Assembly: GCF_001440395.1 (NCBI RefSeq)
Contig: NZ_LLXZ01000222.1
Location: 1-46,337, forward strand
Direction: 5' to 3'
DNA: 46,337 bases
Source of the DNA: Bradyrhizobium jicamae
GTDB taxonomy: Bacteria; Pseudomonadota; Alphaproteobacteria; Rhizobiales; Xanthobacteraceae
Shown: one piece after another, positions 25,159 through 32,503 of the stretch
Numbering within the stretch: the stretch's first letter is position 1
Layout of the letters: each line of letters opens with the position of its first letter
Notes under the pieces: generated by a model
The model's input: only the letters and a program-made list of their open reading frames with translations
What the model was told of the DNA's origin: nothing
Databases searched by the model: none
Position numbers and translations under genes: made by a program

Positions 25159-25812
25159 CTAGCGCAGGCTCGCCGGCAGCTCAAAACCCTGGTATTCGCG
25201 CTTCAGCAACGCCTTCAGCGCCGGCATGTCCGGCGTCGCGTCCCTGGCCGGCATCGGGTTGTTGTCCGCCTTGACGAAATCGGGCGGCGTGCCGGGCAGC
25301 TTGTAGAGATTGAAACCGGTGCGGCGGACGGCGAAGTCGGCCTGCAGATAGCCGTCGCTCACCATCAGGCCGGCCGGCGCAACGTAGAACCCATCCTCGC
25401 GAAACGGGCCAAGGATCGAATAGGTCGTTGACTTCCTGCTGACATCGCTACGCTGGCTCGAGAGCTTTACCAGCTCGGTCTGCTCGCCATTGACGGTGAC
25501 GTAGACGCGGCGCAACGGCAGTTCGGCCGCGTCCTGGGTGACCACGCTGATCAGTACCAGCACATATTTGCCAATCGCCCGATATTCCTCGGCGCTCGCC
25601 GGCCAGCAGAAATCGACCGACGATCCGCGCGCCGCGCCCTTCGGCGCCTGCTCCTTGGTTCGCAACGCAGCCTTCTCCAGCCGCTCCGTCATCTTGGCAG
25701 GCGTCACCGCGCCTTGCGATACCGGACGCTGGGTCAGCGTTTGGGCCTCGGCTGCAAGGCTAAGAAATAGCGTCAGCGCAACCAGCAGCAGCCTTGGTAG
25801 CAGCCCTGGCAT
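25159..25812 (-). CDS. Secreted protein of unknown function
   Basis: A 217-residue protein with a signal peptide (PGLLPRLLLVALTLFLSLAAEA, cleavage near AEA-QT), so periplasmic or exported. The mature part has a single Cys (VDFCWPASAEEY), two beta-rich stretches (VLISVVTQDAAELPLRRVYV and FREDGFYVAPAGLM) and ends KREYQGFELPASLR. No family is recognised. The ATG at 25812 is preceded by GGAGAAGG. It lies 26 bases after the YmdB gene on the same strand and may be its last operon member. Confidence 0.75.
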   Translation of the reverse strand: MPGLLPRLLLVALTLFLSLAAEAQTLTQRPVSQGAVTPAKMTERLEKAALRTKEQAPKGAARGSSVDFCWPASAEEYRAIGKYVLVLISVVTQDAAELPLRRVYVTVNGEQTELVKLSSQRSDVSRKSTTYSILGPFREDGFYVAPAGLMVSDGYLQADFAVRRTGFNLYKLPGTPPDFVKADNNPMPARDATPDMPALKALLKREYQGFELPASLR

Positions 25813-25838
25813 CAACCTTCTCCGGCGTTTGAATCCTG

Positions 25839-26660
25839 TCAGACCCAGAACGCCGGCACCGCCGGCTCAAGCCTGCCGCCGGCCCGCACCGGCGCGACGC
25901 GCAGCGCGAGCCCGGTGGCATCATCGGTCTCGACCGCAACGCCACTGAGTGTCGCAACACCGGCGGCCGGTTCGAAGCGGGCCGACGGAATGCCCGTCGT
26001 GAAACGCCGCAGCGGCTCCTCCTTCTGCATGCCGATGACCGAGTCATAGTCGCCGGTCATGCCGGCGTCGCTCATATAGGCGGTGCCGCCGGTGAGGATC
26101 TGGTGATCGGCGGTCGGCACATGGGTGTGCGTGCCGACGACGAGGCTGGCGCGGCCGTCGCAGAAATAGCCGATGCCCTGCTTCTCGCTGGTCGCCTCGC
26201 CGTGGAAATCGACCACGACCGCGTCCGCCGCCTCACCGAGCGGACAGGCCTCGAGCTCACGATTGAGGATCTGAAACGGATCGTCGAACGGCGTCATGAA
26301 GACGCGGCCGATGGCGTTGACGACGAGCGCCCGCTTGCCGTTCTTGGTATCGACCAGCGCCGCGCCGCGGCCCGGCGTGCCCTTTGGAAAGTTTGCGGGG
26401 CGGACCAGTTTTGGCGCGCGCTCGATGAACACCAGCGCCTCGCGCTGATCCCAGGCGTGATTGCCGAGCGTGATGGCGTCGGCGCCGGCATCGAGCAGTT
26501 CCTGATAGATCGCCTCGGTGATGCCGAAGCCGCCGGCCGAATTCTCGCCATTGACGACGACGAGATCGAGCGCCCAGTCCCTGATCATGCCGGGAAGATG
26601 TTCCGCGATCGCAGTGCGGCCAGCGCGACCGACCACGTCGCCTACAAAAAGAATACGCAA
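25839..26660 (-). CDS. YmdB-type metallophosphoesterase (TIGR00282 family)
   Basis: A 273-residue cytoplasmic phosphodiesterase. Metal-binding blocks are FVGDVVGRAGR, VVNGENSAGGFG, TLGNHAWDQ, VDFHGEATSEK and VGTHTHVPTADHQI, all in the order of the TIGR00282/YmdB family, which hydrolyses 2',3'-cyclic nucleotides in Bacillus. Length is typical. The gene starts three bases after the 5-formyl-THF cyclo-ligase gene, so the two are cotranscribed. The physiological role in alphaproteobacteria is not known to me. Confidence 0.92.
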   Translation of the reverse strand: MRILFVGDVVGRAGRTAIAEHLPGMIRDWALDLVVVNGENSAGGFGITEAIYQELLDAGADAITLGNHAWDQREALVFIERAPKLVRPANFPKGTPGRGAALVDTKNGKRALVVNAIGRVFMTPFDDPFQILNRELEACPLGEAADAVVVDFHGEATSEKQGIGYFCDGRASLVVGTHTHVPTADHQILTGGTAYMSDAGMTGDYDSVIGMQKEEPLRRFTTGIPSARFEPAAGVATLSGVAVETDDATGLALRVAPVRAGGRLEPAVPAFWV

Positions 26661-26663
26661 AGT

Positions 26664-27239
26664 TCAGCTCCGGAAATCGAACACTTTCTTTTCCGTTAGC
26701 ACATAATCCAGCGCCACGTCGTGCGGCAGCGCGGGAACGGTTTTTATTTCCTGCACGGAAAAGGCGGTGCCGATCGCCGTGATCGCCTTGGCTTTTCGCA
26801 AATGCGCCAGCGTGAAGTCGTAATGTCCCGCGCCGTAGCCGATGCGGTGCCCCTCGCGGTCGAACGCCGCCAGCGGCACCAGCATGATGTCGGGAATGAG
26901 TTCTGCCGCCGCCGGCGACGGTTCGAGGATGCCGAGCGGGCCCAGCATCAGACGGTCGTCGGGCGACCACGCGCGAAACGCCAGCGATTTTCCGCGAGAC
27001 AGAACCGCCGGCAGTGCGAGCTTGGCGCCCTGCTCCGCGAGCTTGCGCATCAAGGGGGCCGGATCGATCTCGCTGCGGATCGGCGAGTATCCTGATACGA
27101 CGAGGCCCGGCTCGATCCCGAACGGCAGGCCGCGCTTGGCCATCGCCTGCGCCGCGGCCGCGCGCTGCTCATCGCTCAATGCATCGCGCTTGGCGAGCGC
27201 GGCCGTACGGAGGTCGGATTTGGAGAGGGTTGTCGTCAT
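26664..27239 (-). CDS. 5-formyltetrahydrofolate cyclo-ligase (YgfA)
   Basis: A 191-residue enzyme that converts 5-formyl-THF to 5,10-methenyl-THF using ATP. The N-terminal KSDLRTAALAKRDALSD matches the nucleotide-contact region, and the C-terminal signature RIGYGAGHYDFTLAHL is diagnostic, with MLVPLAAFDREGHR just before it. The gene is called ygfA in E. coli, where it directly follows 6S RNA; the same linkage appears here (6S candidate at 27410-27566). It starts after a palindromic repeat (27257-27360). Confidence 0.93.
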   Translation of the reverse strand: MTTTLSKSDLRTAALAKRDALSDEQRAAAAQAMAKRGLPFGIEPGLVVSGYSPIRSEIDPAPLMRKLAEQGAKLALPAVLSRGKSLAFRAWSPDDRLMLGPLGILEPSPAAAELIPDIMLVPLAAFDREGHRIGYGAGHYDFTLAHLRKAKAITAIGTAFSVQEIKTVPALPHDVALDYVLTEKKVFDFRS

Positions 27240-27256
27240 GCCATGCTGCTCTTCGC

Positions 27257-27360
27257 CGTCATCACCCGCGAATGCGGGTGATCCAGTATTCCAGAGACTT
27301 TAGTGATTCAACCGAGACGCCGCGGCGTACTGGATACCCCGCATGCGCGGGGTATGACGG
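27257..27360. repeat. Intergenic palindromic repeat, family C copy 1
   Basis: Left hairpin ATCACCCGCGAATGCGGGTGAT and right hairpin ATACCCCGCATGCGCGGGGTAT (each shown without its full flanks: CACCCGCGAATGCGGGTG and ACCCCGCATGCGCGGGGT). Both are followed or preceded by CCAGTA / TACTGG, giving an overall palindrome starting CGTCAT and ending ATGACGG. It lies between ygfA and the 6S RNA candidate and might be the processing or termination site for the latter. Similar in plan to, but different in sequence from, family B. Confidence 0.8.
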
Positions 27361-27409
27361 GACGTGCGCGGGTAGGACAAGTCACAAGCAAGAACAAACA
27401 AGAGCGCGA

Positions 27410-27566
27410 GGCCGCGATCGCCGTTGAAGCACTCGATCCCGGAGTTCCCTACGAAAGTAGGTGGGCACCATATGTCCGGATCCACGGACCCGGCCAGGGA
27501 CAGTTCCCTAAAGGATCGATAAGGCCCCGGGGATATATGGCTCCTGACGCACGACGCAGCTTCGCA
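27410..27566 (-). ncRNA. ssrS: 6S RNA candidate
   Basis: This region folds as a rod: CCATATGTCC (27468-27477) pairs perfectly with GGATATATGG (27531-27540), flanked by GGAG/CTCC and GAAGC/GCTTC (27426-27430 with 27559-27563). A small hairpin CCTAC-N4-GTAGG (27448-27461) sits on one side of the internal bubble, where 6S RNAs carry a small hairpin on the 3' side. The location between zapA and the 5-formyl-THF cyclo-ligase gene is that of ssrS in many proteobacteria. On the minus strand the segment GGAGCCATATATCC resembles E. coli CTGAGCCGATATTTC. Strand and ends are inferred; a weak -10 box TACATT lies at 27578-27573. Confidence 0.62.
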
Positions 27567-27674
27567 GGAACCAATGTAAGCGTTACGGGCCGAATGCGCC
27601 AGCGGGTTACGGACTTGCGATTGCTAAACAGCTTCCGAGACGGCCACTTGTACTCGCTCTTAAATTGCGCTCAA

Positions 27675-27745
27675 CCTCACCCTCCACTGGAGGGGGAGGG
27701 TCGCGTAAAGTCGGCTTTGCCGACTTTACGCGGGGTGGGGTGATC
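27675..27745. repeat. Intergenic palindromic repeat, family D, upstream of DUF559 gene
   Basis: CTCACCCTCCACTGGAGGGGGAGGGTCGCG is followed by a perfect hairpin CGTAAAGTCGGC-TTT-GCCGACTTTACG and GGGGTGGGGTGA. Within one line, the 12-base stem CGTAAAGTCGGC / GCCGACTTTACG has a three-base loop. It lies immediately before the DUF559 gene; a related GC-rich element follows the gene (28163-28216). Confidence 0.8.
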
Positions 27746-27765
27746 TCTCAGCGAGCACACTGGTC

Positions 27766-28161
27766 ATGGTTTCAACAGCTATCCGACGCGCCGCGGCAAA
27801 GAAACTGCGGGCAAACACCACGCCGCATCAGCGCATTCTCTGGCGTGCGCTGAAAGAGCTGCCAATCGAAGGCACGCACTTTCGGCGTCAGGCCCCGGTC
27901 GGTCCCTATGTCGTAGACTTCTTCTGTCCGGCTAAACGTTTAATCATCGAGCTCGATGGCGGGCATCACAATGATGATGCGATAGCCGCGCACGATAGCG
28001 AAAGGCAGGCGTGGCTGGAACAGGAAGGCTATCGGGTCATCCGCTTTTGGAATTCGGATGTTGCTGGCGATCTCAACGCGGTGCTGGAGCAGATTTATCT
28101 TGAAGTGCATGGTTCGCGGGATGCCGAACCGTTACCACTCAAACACCTCCGACGACGATAG
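27766..28161 (+). CDS. DUF559 domain protein (Vsr-like nuclease fold)
   Basis: A 131-residue protein of the DUF559 family, which has the same fold as the very-short-patch-repair endonuclease Vsr. Landmarks are TPHQRILWRALKELP, FRRQAPVGPYVVDFFCPAKR, LIIELDGGHHNDD (probable active-site region), RQAWLEQEGYRVIRFWNSDV. Nuclease activity is not proven for this family. It is on the strand opposite to zapA, 6S RNA and ygfA and is bracketed by repeat-rich sequence on both sides, suggesting that gene and repeats were inserted between zapA and ssrS. No good ribosome binding site precedes the ATG. Confidence 0.87.
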   Translation: MVSTAIRRAAAKKLRANTTPHQRILWRALKELPIEGTHFRRQAPVGPYVVDFFCPAKRLIIELDGGHHNDDAIAAHDSERQAWLEQEGYRVIRFWNSDVAGDLNAVLEQIYLEVHGSRDAEPLPLKHLRRR

Positions 28162-28162
28162 A

Positions 28163-28216
28163 TTTTCACCCCGCCCCGCCGCTGCGCGGCGACCAGCCCC
28201 CTCAAGGGGCGGGTGA
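28163..28216. repeat. GC-rich inverted repeat after DUF559 gene
   Basis: TTTCACCCCGCCCC at the left is mirrored by GGGGCGGGTGAA at the right, with CCGCTGCGCGGCG and CCCCTCAAGGGG hairpins inside. It lies between the convergent DUF559 gene and zapA and could serve as a terminator for both. It pairs with the element at 27675-27745 as a bracket around the DUF559 gene. Confidence 0.7.
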
Positions 28217-28224
28217 AGAAAAAA

Positions 28225-28608
28225 TCACCCGATGGCGACGCCGTTGCCGATGGTGCGGTTGATCACCTGCGTGGTTTTTTCGATGCGGTCGGCGGCGGCG
28301 TTCAGCGCGTTGGCGACGGCAACCTGGGTGGCCCTGGCGCGGTCGGCGGCGGCGGTGCGGACGTTGCGCAGGGTTTCGAGTTCGCCCTCCAGCGCGCGGA
28401 TGCGCGCGTTGGCATCGACCAGCTCGTCGCACACGGTGAGCGCCGCCATCACCGTCAGCCGCGCATCGCCGATCTCGCCGAACTTGCCGCGCAACTCACC
28501 GACCCGCGATTCCAGGCTCTCGGCGAGTTTGAGGAGCCGCACCTCCTGCCCTTCCTCGCAGGCCATGCGGTACTGCCGGCCGTTGATGGTGACGTTGATG
28601 TGGCTCAT
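28225..28608 (-). CDS. zapA: ZapA, FtsZ-associated cell division protein
   Basis: A 127-residue ZapA, which cross-links FtsZ filaments and stabilises the division ring. It starts SHINVTINGRQYRMACEEGQ, the family beta-hairpin, continues with LKLAESLESRVGELRGKFG and ends in a long coiled coil (DELVDANARIRALEGELETL). It is somewhat longer than E. coli ZapA at the C terminus. Its ATG overlaps the stop of the upstream DUF4164 gene by four bases. Confidence 0.93.
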   Translation of the reverse strand: MSHINVTINGRQYRMACEEGQEVRLLKLAESLESRVGELRGKFGEIGDARLTVMAALTVCDELVDANARIRALEGELETLRNVRTAAADRARATQVAVANALNAAADRIEKTTQVINRTIGNGVAIG

Positions 28609-28925
28609 TCATCCTCTCCGGCGTCGAGCACCGCGCGGATGGTGCCGATCGCGGCATCCAGTTTTTCCGATATCTCGCGATTGGCGCGCTCCAGCCGCCG
28701 CGTCTTCACCAGCGAACCGTCGAGTTCGTCGGCAAGACGCGAGCGATCGGCGCCGAGCGCCTGGATCCGGCTCGCCAGTTCGTTCTCGTCGCGGTCGGCG
28801 TCGCGCCGCCGCTCGGCGGCAGCCTCGAGCGCGTCGAGCGCCAGCATCAGGCGCCGCGTTGCGACGTCGATGTCGACTTGGACCGACTCGGCATTGCCGA
28901 CACCGTTAGTGTGACGATCGCTCAT
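28605..28925 (-). CDS. DUF4164 coiled-coil protein
   Basis: A 106-residue, highly charged, mostly alpha-helical protein (ALDALEAAAERRRDADRDEN, then LADELDGSLVKTRRLERANR) of the DUF4164 type, found beside zapA in alphaproteobacteria. It lacks signal peptide and cysteines. Because it is translationally coupled to zapA (ATGA overlap 28605-28608), a role in division-ring assembly is plausible but unproven. The ATG at 28925 has GGGAG-like sequence near; a longer frame to 28970 is less likely. Confidence 0.82.
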   Translation of the reverse strand: MSDRHTNGVGNAESVQVDIDVATRRLMLALDALEAAAERRRDADRDENELASRIQALGADRSRLADELDGSLVKTRRLERANREISEKLDAAIGTIRAVLDAGEDE

Positions 28926-29108
28926 GGGAGACAGCGCGCACCTTCGCCTGAGCCCGCCGGACGGCAGCAAAATCCGCGGTTCGGCAAGCGGTTAGAGCAC
29001 GAAATTTACGTGGCAAGCGAGGGAAGCGCAACGCCGACGCGAAGCTATGCACTGCTAAGCAACTTTTTGGACCGGAAGCGCGTTTCCCCGCCTTGGACTC
29101 GGGGGGAT

Positions 29109-29193
29109 TGAGGTGCTATCCAGCCCGCACTTCCCCCTAAGCACGCCCGTATTCCGGCCTTCGCCCGGTACGTACCCCTAACCAAGCACCTCA
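29109..29193 (+). promoter_or_regulatory. Possible structured leader of tkt
   Basis: TGAGGTGCT (29109-29117) and AGCACCTCA (29185-29193) form a perfect nine-base inverted repeat just before the tkt ribosome binding region. A second AGCAC at 29140-29144 could compete for the same left arm, and GGGGGGA (29101-29107) could pair with TTCCCCC (29131-29137). GGTACGTACC (29167-29176) is a perfect palindrome in the loop. The arrangement allows alternative folds, or operator sites; which is unknown. Confidence 0.4.
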
Positions 29194-29212
29194 TTTCAGG
29201 CGGATTTTCATC

Positions 29213-31198
29213 ATGACGCAGGTCGATCATACCCGTATGGCCAATGCGATTCGCGGGCTTGCCATGGATGCCGTCGAAAAGGCGAAATCCGGCCATCCTG
29301 GCCTGCCGATGGGCGCAGCCGACATTGCGACCGTGCTGTTCACGCAGTTCCTCAAATTTGACGCAACTGATCCGAACTGGCCGGACCGCGACCGCTTCGT
29401 GCTGTCGGCCGGACACGGCTCGATGCTGCTCTATGCCTTGCTGTACCTCACCGGCAACAAGGACATGACGCTCGACCAGATCAGGAATTTCCGCCAGCTC
29501 GGCTCCAAGACGCCGGGTCACCCTGAAAACTTCGAGACCAGCGGCGTCGAGACCACCACCGGCCCGCTCGGCCAAGGCATCGCCACTGCGGTCGGCATGG
29601 CGCTGGCGGAAAAGATGCTGGCTGCCGAGTTCGGCAAGAAGGTGGTCAGCCATCACACCTACGTGCTCGCCTCCGACGGCGACCTGATGGAAGGCGTGTC
29701 GCAGGAAGCGATCGCGATGGCCGGGCACTGGAAGCTGAACAAGATGATCGTGCTGTATGACGACAACGGCATCTCGATCGACGGCCCGACCTCGCTGGCC
29801 GATTCGGTCGACCAGGTGAAGCGCTTCAAGTCCGCCGGCTGGGCCGCCGAGCTGATCGACGGCCAGGATCAGGCGGCGATTGCGGCCGCGATCACCCGCG
29901 CGCAAAAATCCAACAAGCCGTCGCTGATCGCCTGCAAGACTACCATTGGCTATGGCGCGCCGACGCGCGCCGGCACGGCGAAAGCCCATGGCGAAGCGCT
30001 CGGTGCCGACGAACTCAAGGGCGCCAAGGAAAAGCTCGGCATCTCGCTCGAAGCCTTCTCGGTGCCCGACGATGTGCTGAAAGCGTGGCGCGACGCCGGC
30101 AGCCGCGGCGCTGCCGCGCGTCAGGAATGGGAAAGCGTTTTCGCCGAGCTCGGCCCCCGCAAGCGCGCCGAGTTCGAGCGGCGGTTGCGACACGAGCGGC
30201 CGGCTGCGCTGTCGAAGGCGCTGCGCGCGCACAAGAAGGCACTCTTGGAATCGCCGCAGAATGTGGCCACGCGGAAATCCTCCGAATCCGCGATCGAGGC
30301 GATTGCGGCTGCGATGCCGATGGAATTCCTTGCCGGATCCGCCGACCTCACCGGCTCCAACAACAACAAGGCGAAATCGGCGGTGGCGTTCTCGGCCAAG
30401 ACGCCGAAGGGCCGCTTCATCCATTACGGCATCCGCGAGCACGGCATGGCCGCGGCGATGAACGGCATCTTCCTACATGGCGGCTTCGCGCCGAACGGTG
30501 CGACCTTCCTGGTATTCACGGACTATGCGCGGCCCGCGATGCGGCTTGCCGCGCTGATGGGTGCGGGCGTCGTCTATGTGATGACCCATGATTCGATCGG
30601 GCTCGGCGAGGACGGACCGACGCACCAGCCGGTCGAGCATCTCGCAGCACTTCGCGCCATTCCCAATATGCGCGTGTTCCGGCCCTGCGACGCCGTCGAG
30701 GTCACCGAATGCTGGGAGCTGGCGCTCAATCGTATCGACGGCCCGACGGTGCTGGCGCTGACCCGCCAGAACCTGCCGCAACTGCGCACCAATGCGCCTA
30801 ACGATAATCCTTGCGCGCATGGCGCCTATGAACTGGTCGCAGCCCAGGGCGAAGCCAAGGTGTCGCTGTTCGCCTCGGGCTCCGAGGTCGAGATCGCGGT
30901 GGCCGCCCAGAAGCAACTGGCGGAACGCGGCATCCCGTCGCGGGTGGTTTCCGTGCCCTCGCTGGAGCTGTTGCTGGCGCAGCCCGAGGACCGCCAGCAA
31001 GCCATCATCGGCAATGCGCCGGTCAAGGTCGCCATCGAGGCAGCGGTACGCTGGGGCTGGGATGCCATCATCGGCCATGACGGCGAATTCGTGGGCATGC
31101 ACGGTTTCGGCGCCAGCGCGCCCGCCAAGGACCTTTTCAAGCACTTCGGCATTACCGCCGAGGCCGTCGTTAACGCTGCCGTGAAGCGCCTGGGCTGA
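29213..31198 (+). CDS. tkt: Transketolase
   Basis: A 661-residue transketolase, which moves two-carbon units between sugar phosphates in the pentose phosphate and Calvin cycles using thiamine diphosphate. Landmarks are VEKAKSGHPGLPMGAADIA, GPLGQGIATAVGMALAEK, the ThDP motif SDGDLMEGVSQEA to DDNGISIDG, and the pyrimidine-domain IREHGMAAAMNGI and THDSIGLGEDGPTHQPVEH. Full family length. It begins a rightward run tkt-gap-pgk-fba-fba, separated from gap by 140 bases. Confidence 0.97.
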   Translation: MTQVDHTRMANAIRGLAMDAVEKAKSGHPGLPMGAADIATVLFTQFLKFDATDPNWPDRDRFVLSAGHGSMLLYALLYLTGNKDMTLDQIRNFRQLGSKTPGHPENFETSGVETTTGPLGQGIATAVGMALAEKMLAAEFGKKVVSHHTYVLASDGDLMEGVSQEAIAMAGHWKLNKMIVLYDDNGISIDGPTSLADSVDQVKRFKSAGWAAELIDGQDQAAIAAAITRAQKSNKPSLIACKTTIGYGAPTRAGTAKAHGEALGADELKGAKEKLGISLEAFSVPDDVLKAWRDAGSRGAAARQEWESVFAELGPRKRAEFERRLRHERPAALSKALRAHKKALLESPQNVATRKSSESAIEAIAAAMPMEFLAGSADLTGSNNNKAKSAVAFSAKTPKGRFIHYGIREHGMAAAMNGIFLHGGFAPNGATFLVFTDYARPAMRLAALMGAGVVYVMTHDSIGLGEDGPTHQPVEHLAALRAIPNMRVFRPCDAVEVTECWELALNRIDGPTVLALTRQNLPQLRTNAPNDNPCAHGAYELVAAQGEAKVSLFASGSEVEIAVAAQKQLAERGIPSRVVSVPSLELLLAQPEDRQQAIIGNAPVKVAIEAAVRWGWDAIIGHDGEFVGMHGFGASAPAKDLFKHFGITAEAVVNAAVKRLG

Positions 31199-31220
31199 CG
31201 GTTGAGGTCCGGGGGAAAAA

Positions 31221-31234
31221 GGTCTACCTAGACC
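31221..31234. promoter_or_regulatory. Inverted repeat in the tkt-gap intergenic region
   Basis: GGTCTACCTAGACC consists of two perfect six-base arms with two central bases; it is also embedded between GGGGG and CCCCC. The loop is too short for a stable RNA hairpin, so a regulator binding site is more likely than a terminator. It lies about 105 bases before the gap start. Confidence 0.35.
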
Positions 31235-31338
31235 CCCATCTTGACCGTTCCCGCCCGGCCGAACCGGGCGTTCCGCCGTAAGCACCTCCGCGGACCATCT
31301 CCGCGGGGCCGGCAGCGGCTATTAGAGGAGATACCAGC

Positions 31339-32346
31339 ATGGCAATCCGCGTCGCGATCAACGGATTTGGCCGCATTGGCCGCAACGTGTTGCGGGCGAT
31401 TGCGGAATCTGGCCGCAAGGATATCGAGGTGGTCGGCATCAACGATCTCGGCCCGGTCGAGACCAACGCCCACCTGCTGCGTTTCGACTCCGTGCATGGG
31501 CGCTTCCCTGGCACCGTGACCGTCGACGGCGACTCGCTCAGCCTCGGCAATGGCAAGATCAAGGTTTCCTCCGAGCGCGATCCGTCGAAGCTGCCGTGGA
31601 AGGCGCTCGGTGTCGACATCGCGCTGGAATGCACCGGCATCTTCACCGCCAAGGACAAGGCCTCCGCGCACCTGACCGCCGGCGCCAAGCGCGTGCTGGT
31701 CTCGGCCCCCGCCGACAATGCCGACGCCACCATCGTCTTCGGTGTCAACCACGACACCCTGACCAAGGATCACCTGGTCGTCTCCAACGGCTCCTGCACC
31801 ACCAACTGCCTGGCGCCGGTCGCCAAGGTCCTGAACGACACGGTCGGCATCGAGACCGGCTTCATGACCACGATCCACGCCTACACCGGCGATCAGCCGA
31901 CGCTCGACACCCTGCACAAGGATCTCTATCGCGGCCGCGCCGCGGCGATGTCGATGATCCCGACCTCCACAGGTGCTGCGAAGGCAATCGGCCTCGTGCT
32001 GCCCGAACTGAAGGGCAAGCTCGACGGCGTCGCGATCCGCGTGCCGACCCCGAACGTCTCGGTGGTCGATCTCAAGATCGTCGCCAAGCGCGCCACCGAT
32101 GCCAAGGAAATCAATGCGGCGATGAAGCGCGCCTCCGAGCAGCAGCTCAAGGGCATCCTCGGCTACACCACGGCGCCGAACGTCTCGATCGACTTCAACC
32201 ACGATCCGCACTCGTCCACGTTCCACGAGGACCAGACCAAGGTGCAGAACGGCACGCTGGTGCGCGTGATGTCCTGGTACGACAATGAATGGGGCTTCTC
32301 CAATCGCATGGCCGACACCGCGGTTGCGATGGGGAAGCTGCTGTAA
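31339..32346 (+). CDS. gap: Glyceraldehyde-3-phosphate dehydrogenase
   Basis: A 335-residue type I GAPDH. It interconverts glyceraldehyde 3-phosphate and 1,3-bisphosphoglycerate. The Rossmann start AIRVAINGFGRIGRN, the catalytic Cys153 in SNGSCTTNCLAP, the His in HAYTGDQPTLD, and the C-terminal SWYDNEWGFSNRM are all present. GAGGAG precedes the ATG. It lies between tkt and pgk and would work in both glycolysis/gluconeogenesis and, if the organism has it, the Calvin cycle. Confidence 0.97.
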   Translation: MAIRVAINGFGRIGRNVLRAIAESGRKDIEVVGINDLGPVETNAHLLRFDSVHGRFPGTVTVDGDSLSLGNGKIKVSSERDPSKLPWKALGVDIALECTGIFTAKDKASAHLTAGAKRVLVSAPADNADATIVFGVNHDTLTKDHLVVSNGSCTTNCLAPVAKVLNDTVGIETGFMTTIHAYTGDQPTLDTLHKDLYRGRAAAMSMIPTSTGAAKAIGLVLPELKGKLDGVAIRVPTPNVSVVDLKIVAKRATDAKEINAAMKRASEQQLKGILGYTTAPNVSIDFNHDPHSSTFHEDQTKVQNGTLVRVMSWYDNEWGFSNRMADTAVAMGKLL

Positions 32347-32358
32347 GATTCTAGTAAG

Positions 32359-32490
32359 TCGTCATGCCCGGCCATGTGCCGGGCATCCACGTCTTGCCCT
32401 TCTTTCCGTGGAGCGAAAGACGTGGATGGCCGGGACATAGGCGAGCGGAAGCGACGCCGTCCTTCGGACGGCTATGCCCGGCCATGACGG
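32359..32490. repeat. Intergenic palindromic repeat, family C-like, between gap and pgk
   Basis: TCGTCATGCCCGGCCATG..GCCGGGCATCCACGTC at the left is mirrored by GACGTGGATGGCCGGG..GCCCGGCCATGACGG at the right, with smaller hairpins between. Its right end is only 14 bases before the pgk ATG, and the pgk ribosome binding site GGAGGAAA overlaps its edge. It splits gap from pgk and could affect message stability. Confidence 0.82.
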
Positions 32491-32503
32491 AGGAAACTAT
32501 CCC

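Noticed and set aside
29045..30442. 465-residue open frame on the minus strand
   Set aside because: Opposite the transketolase gene and without family features.
31221..31234. Rho-independent terminator after tkt
   Set aside because: The two-base loop cannot form a stable hairpin and no T-run follows.
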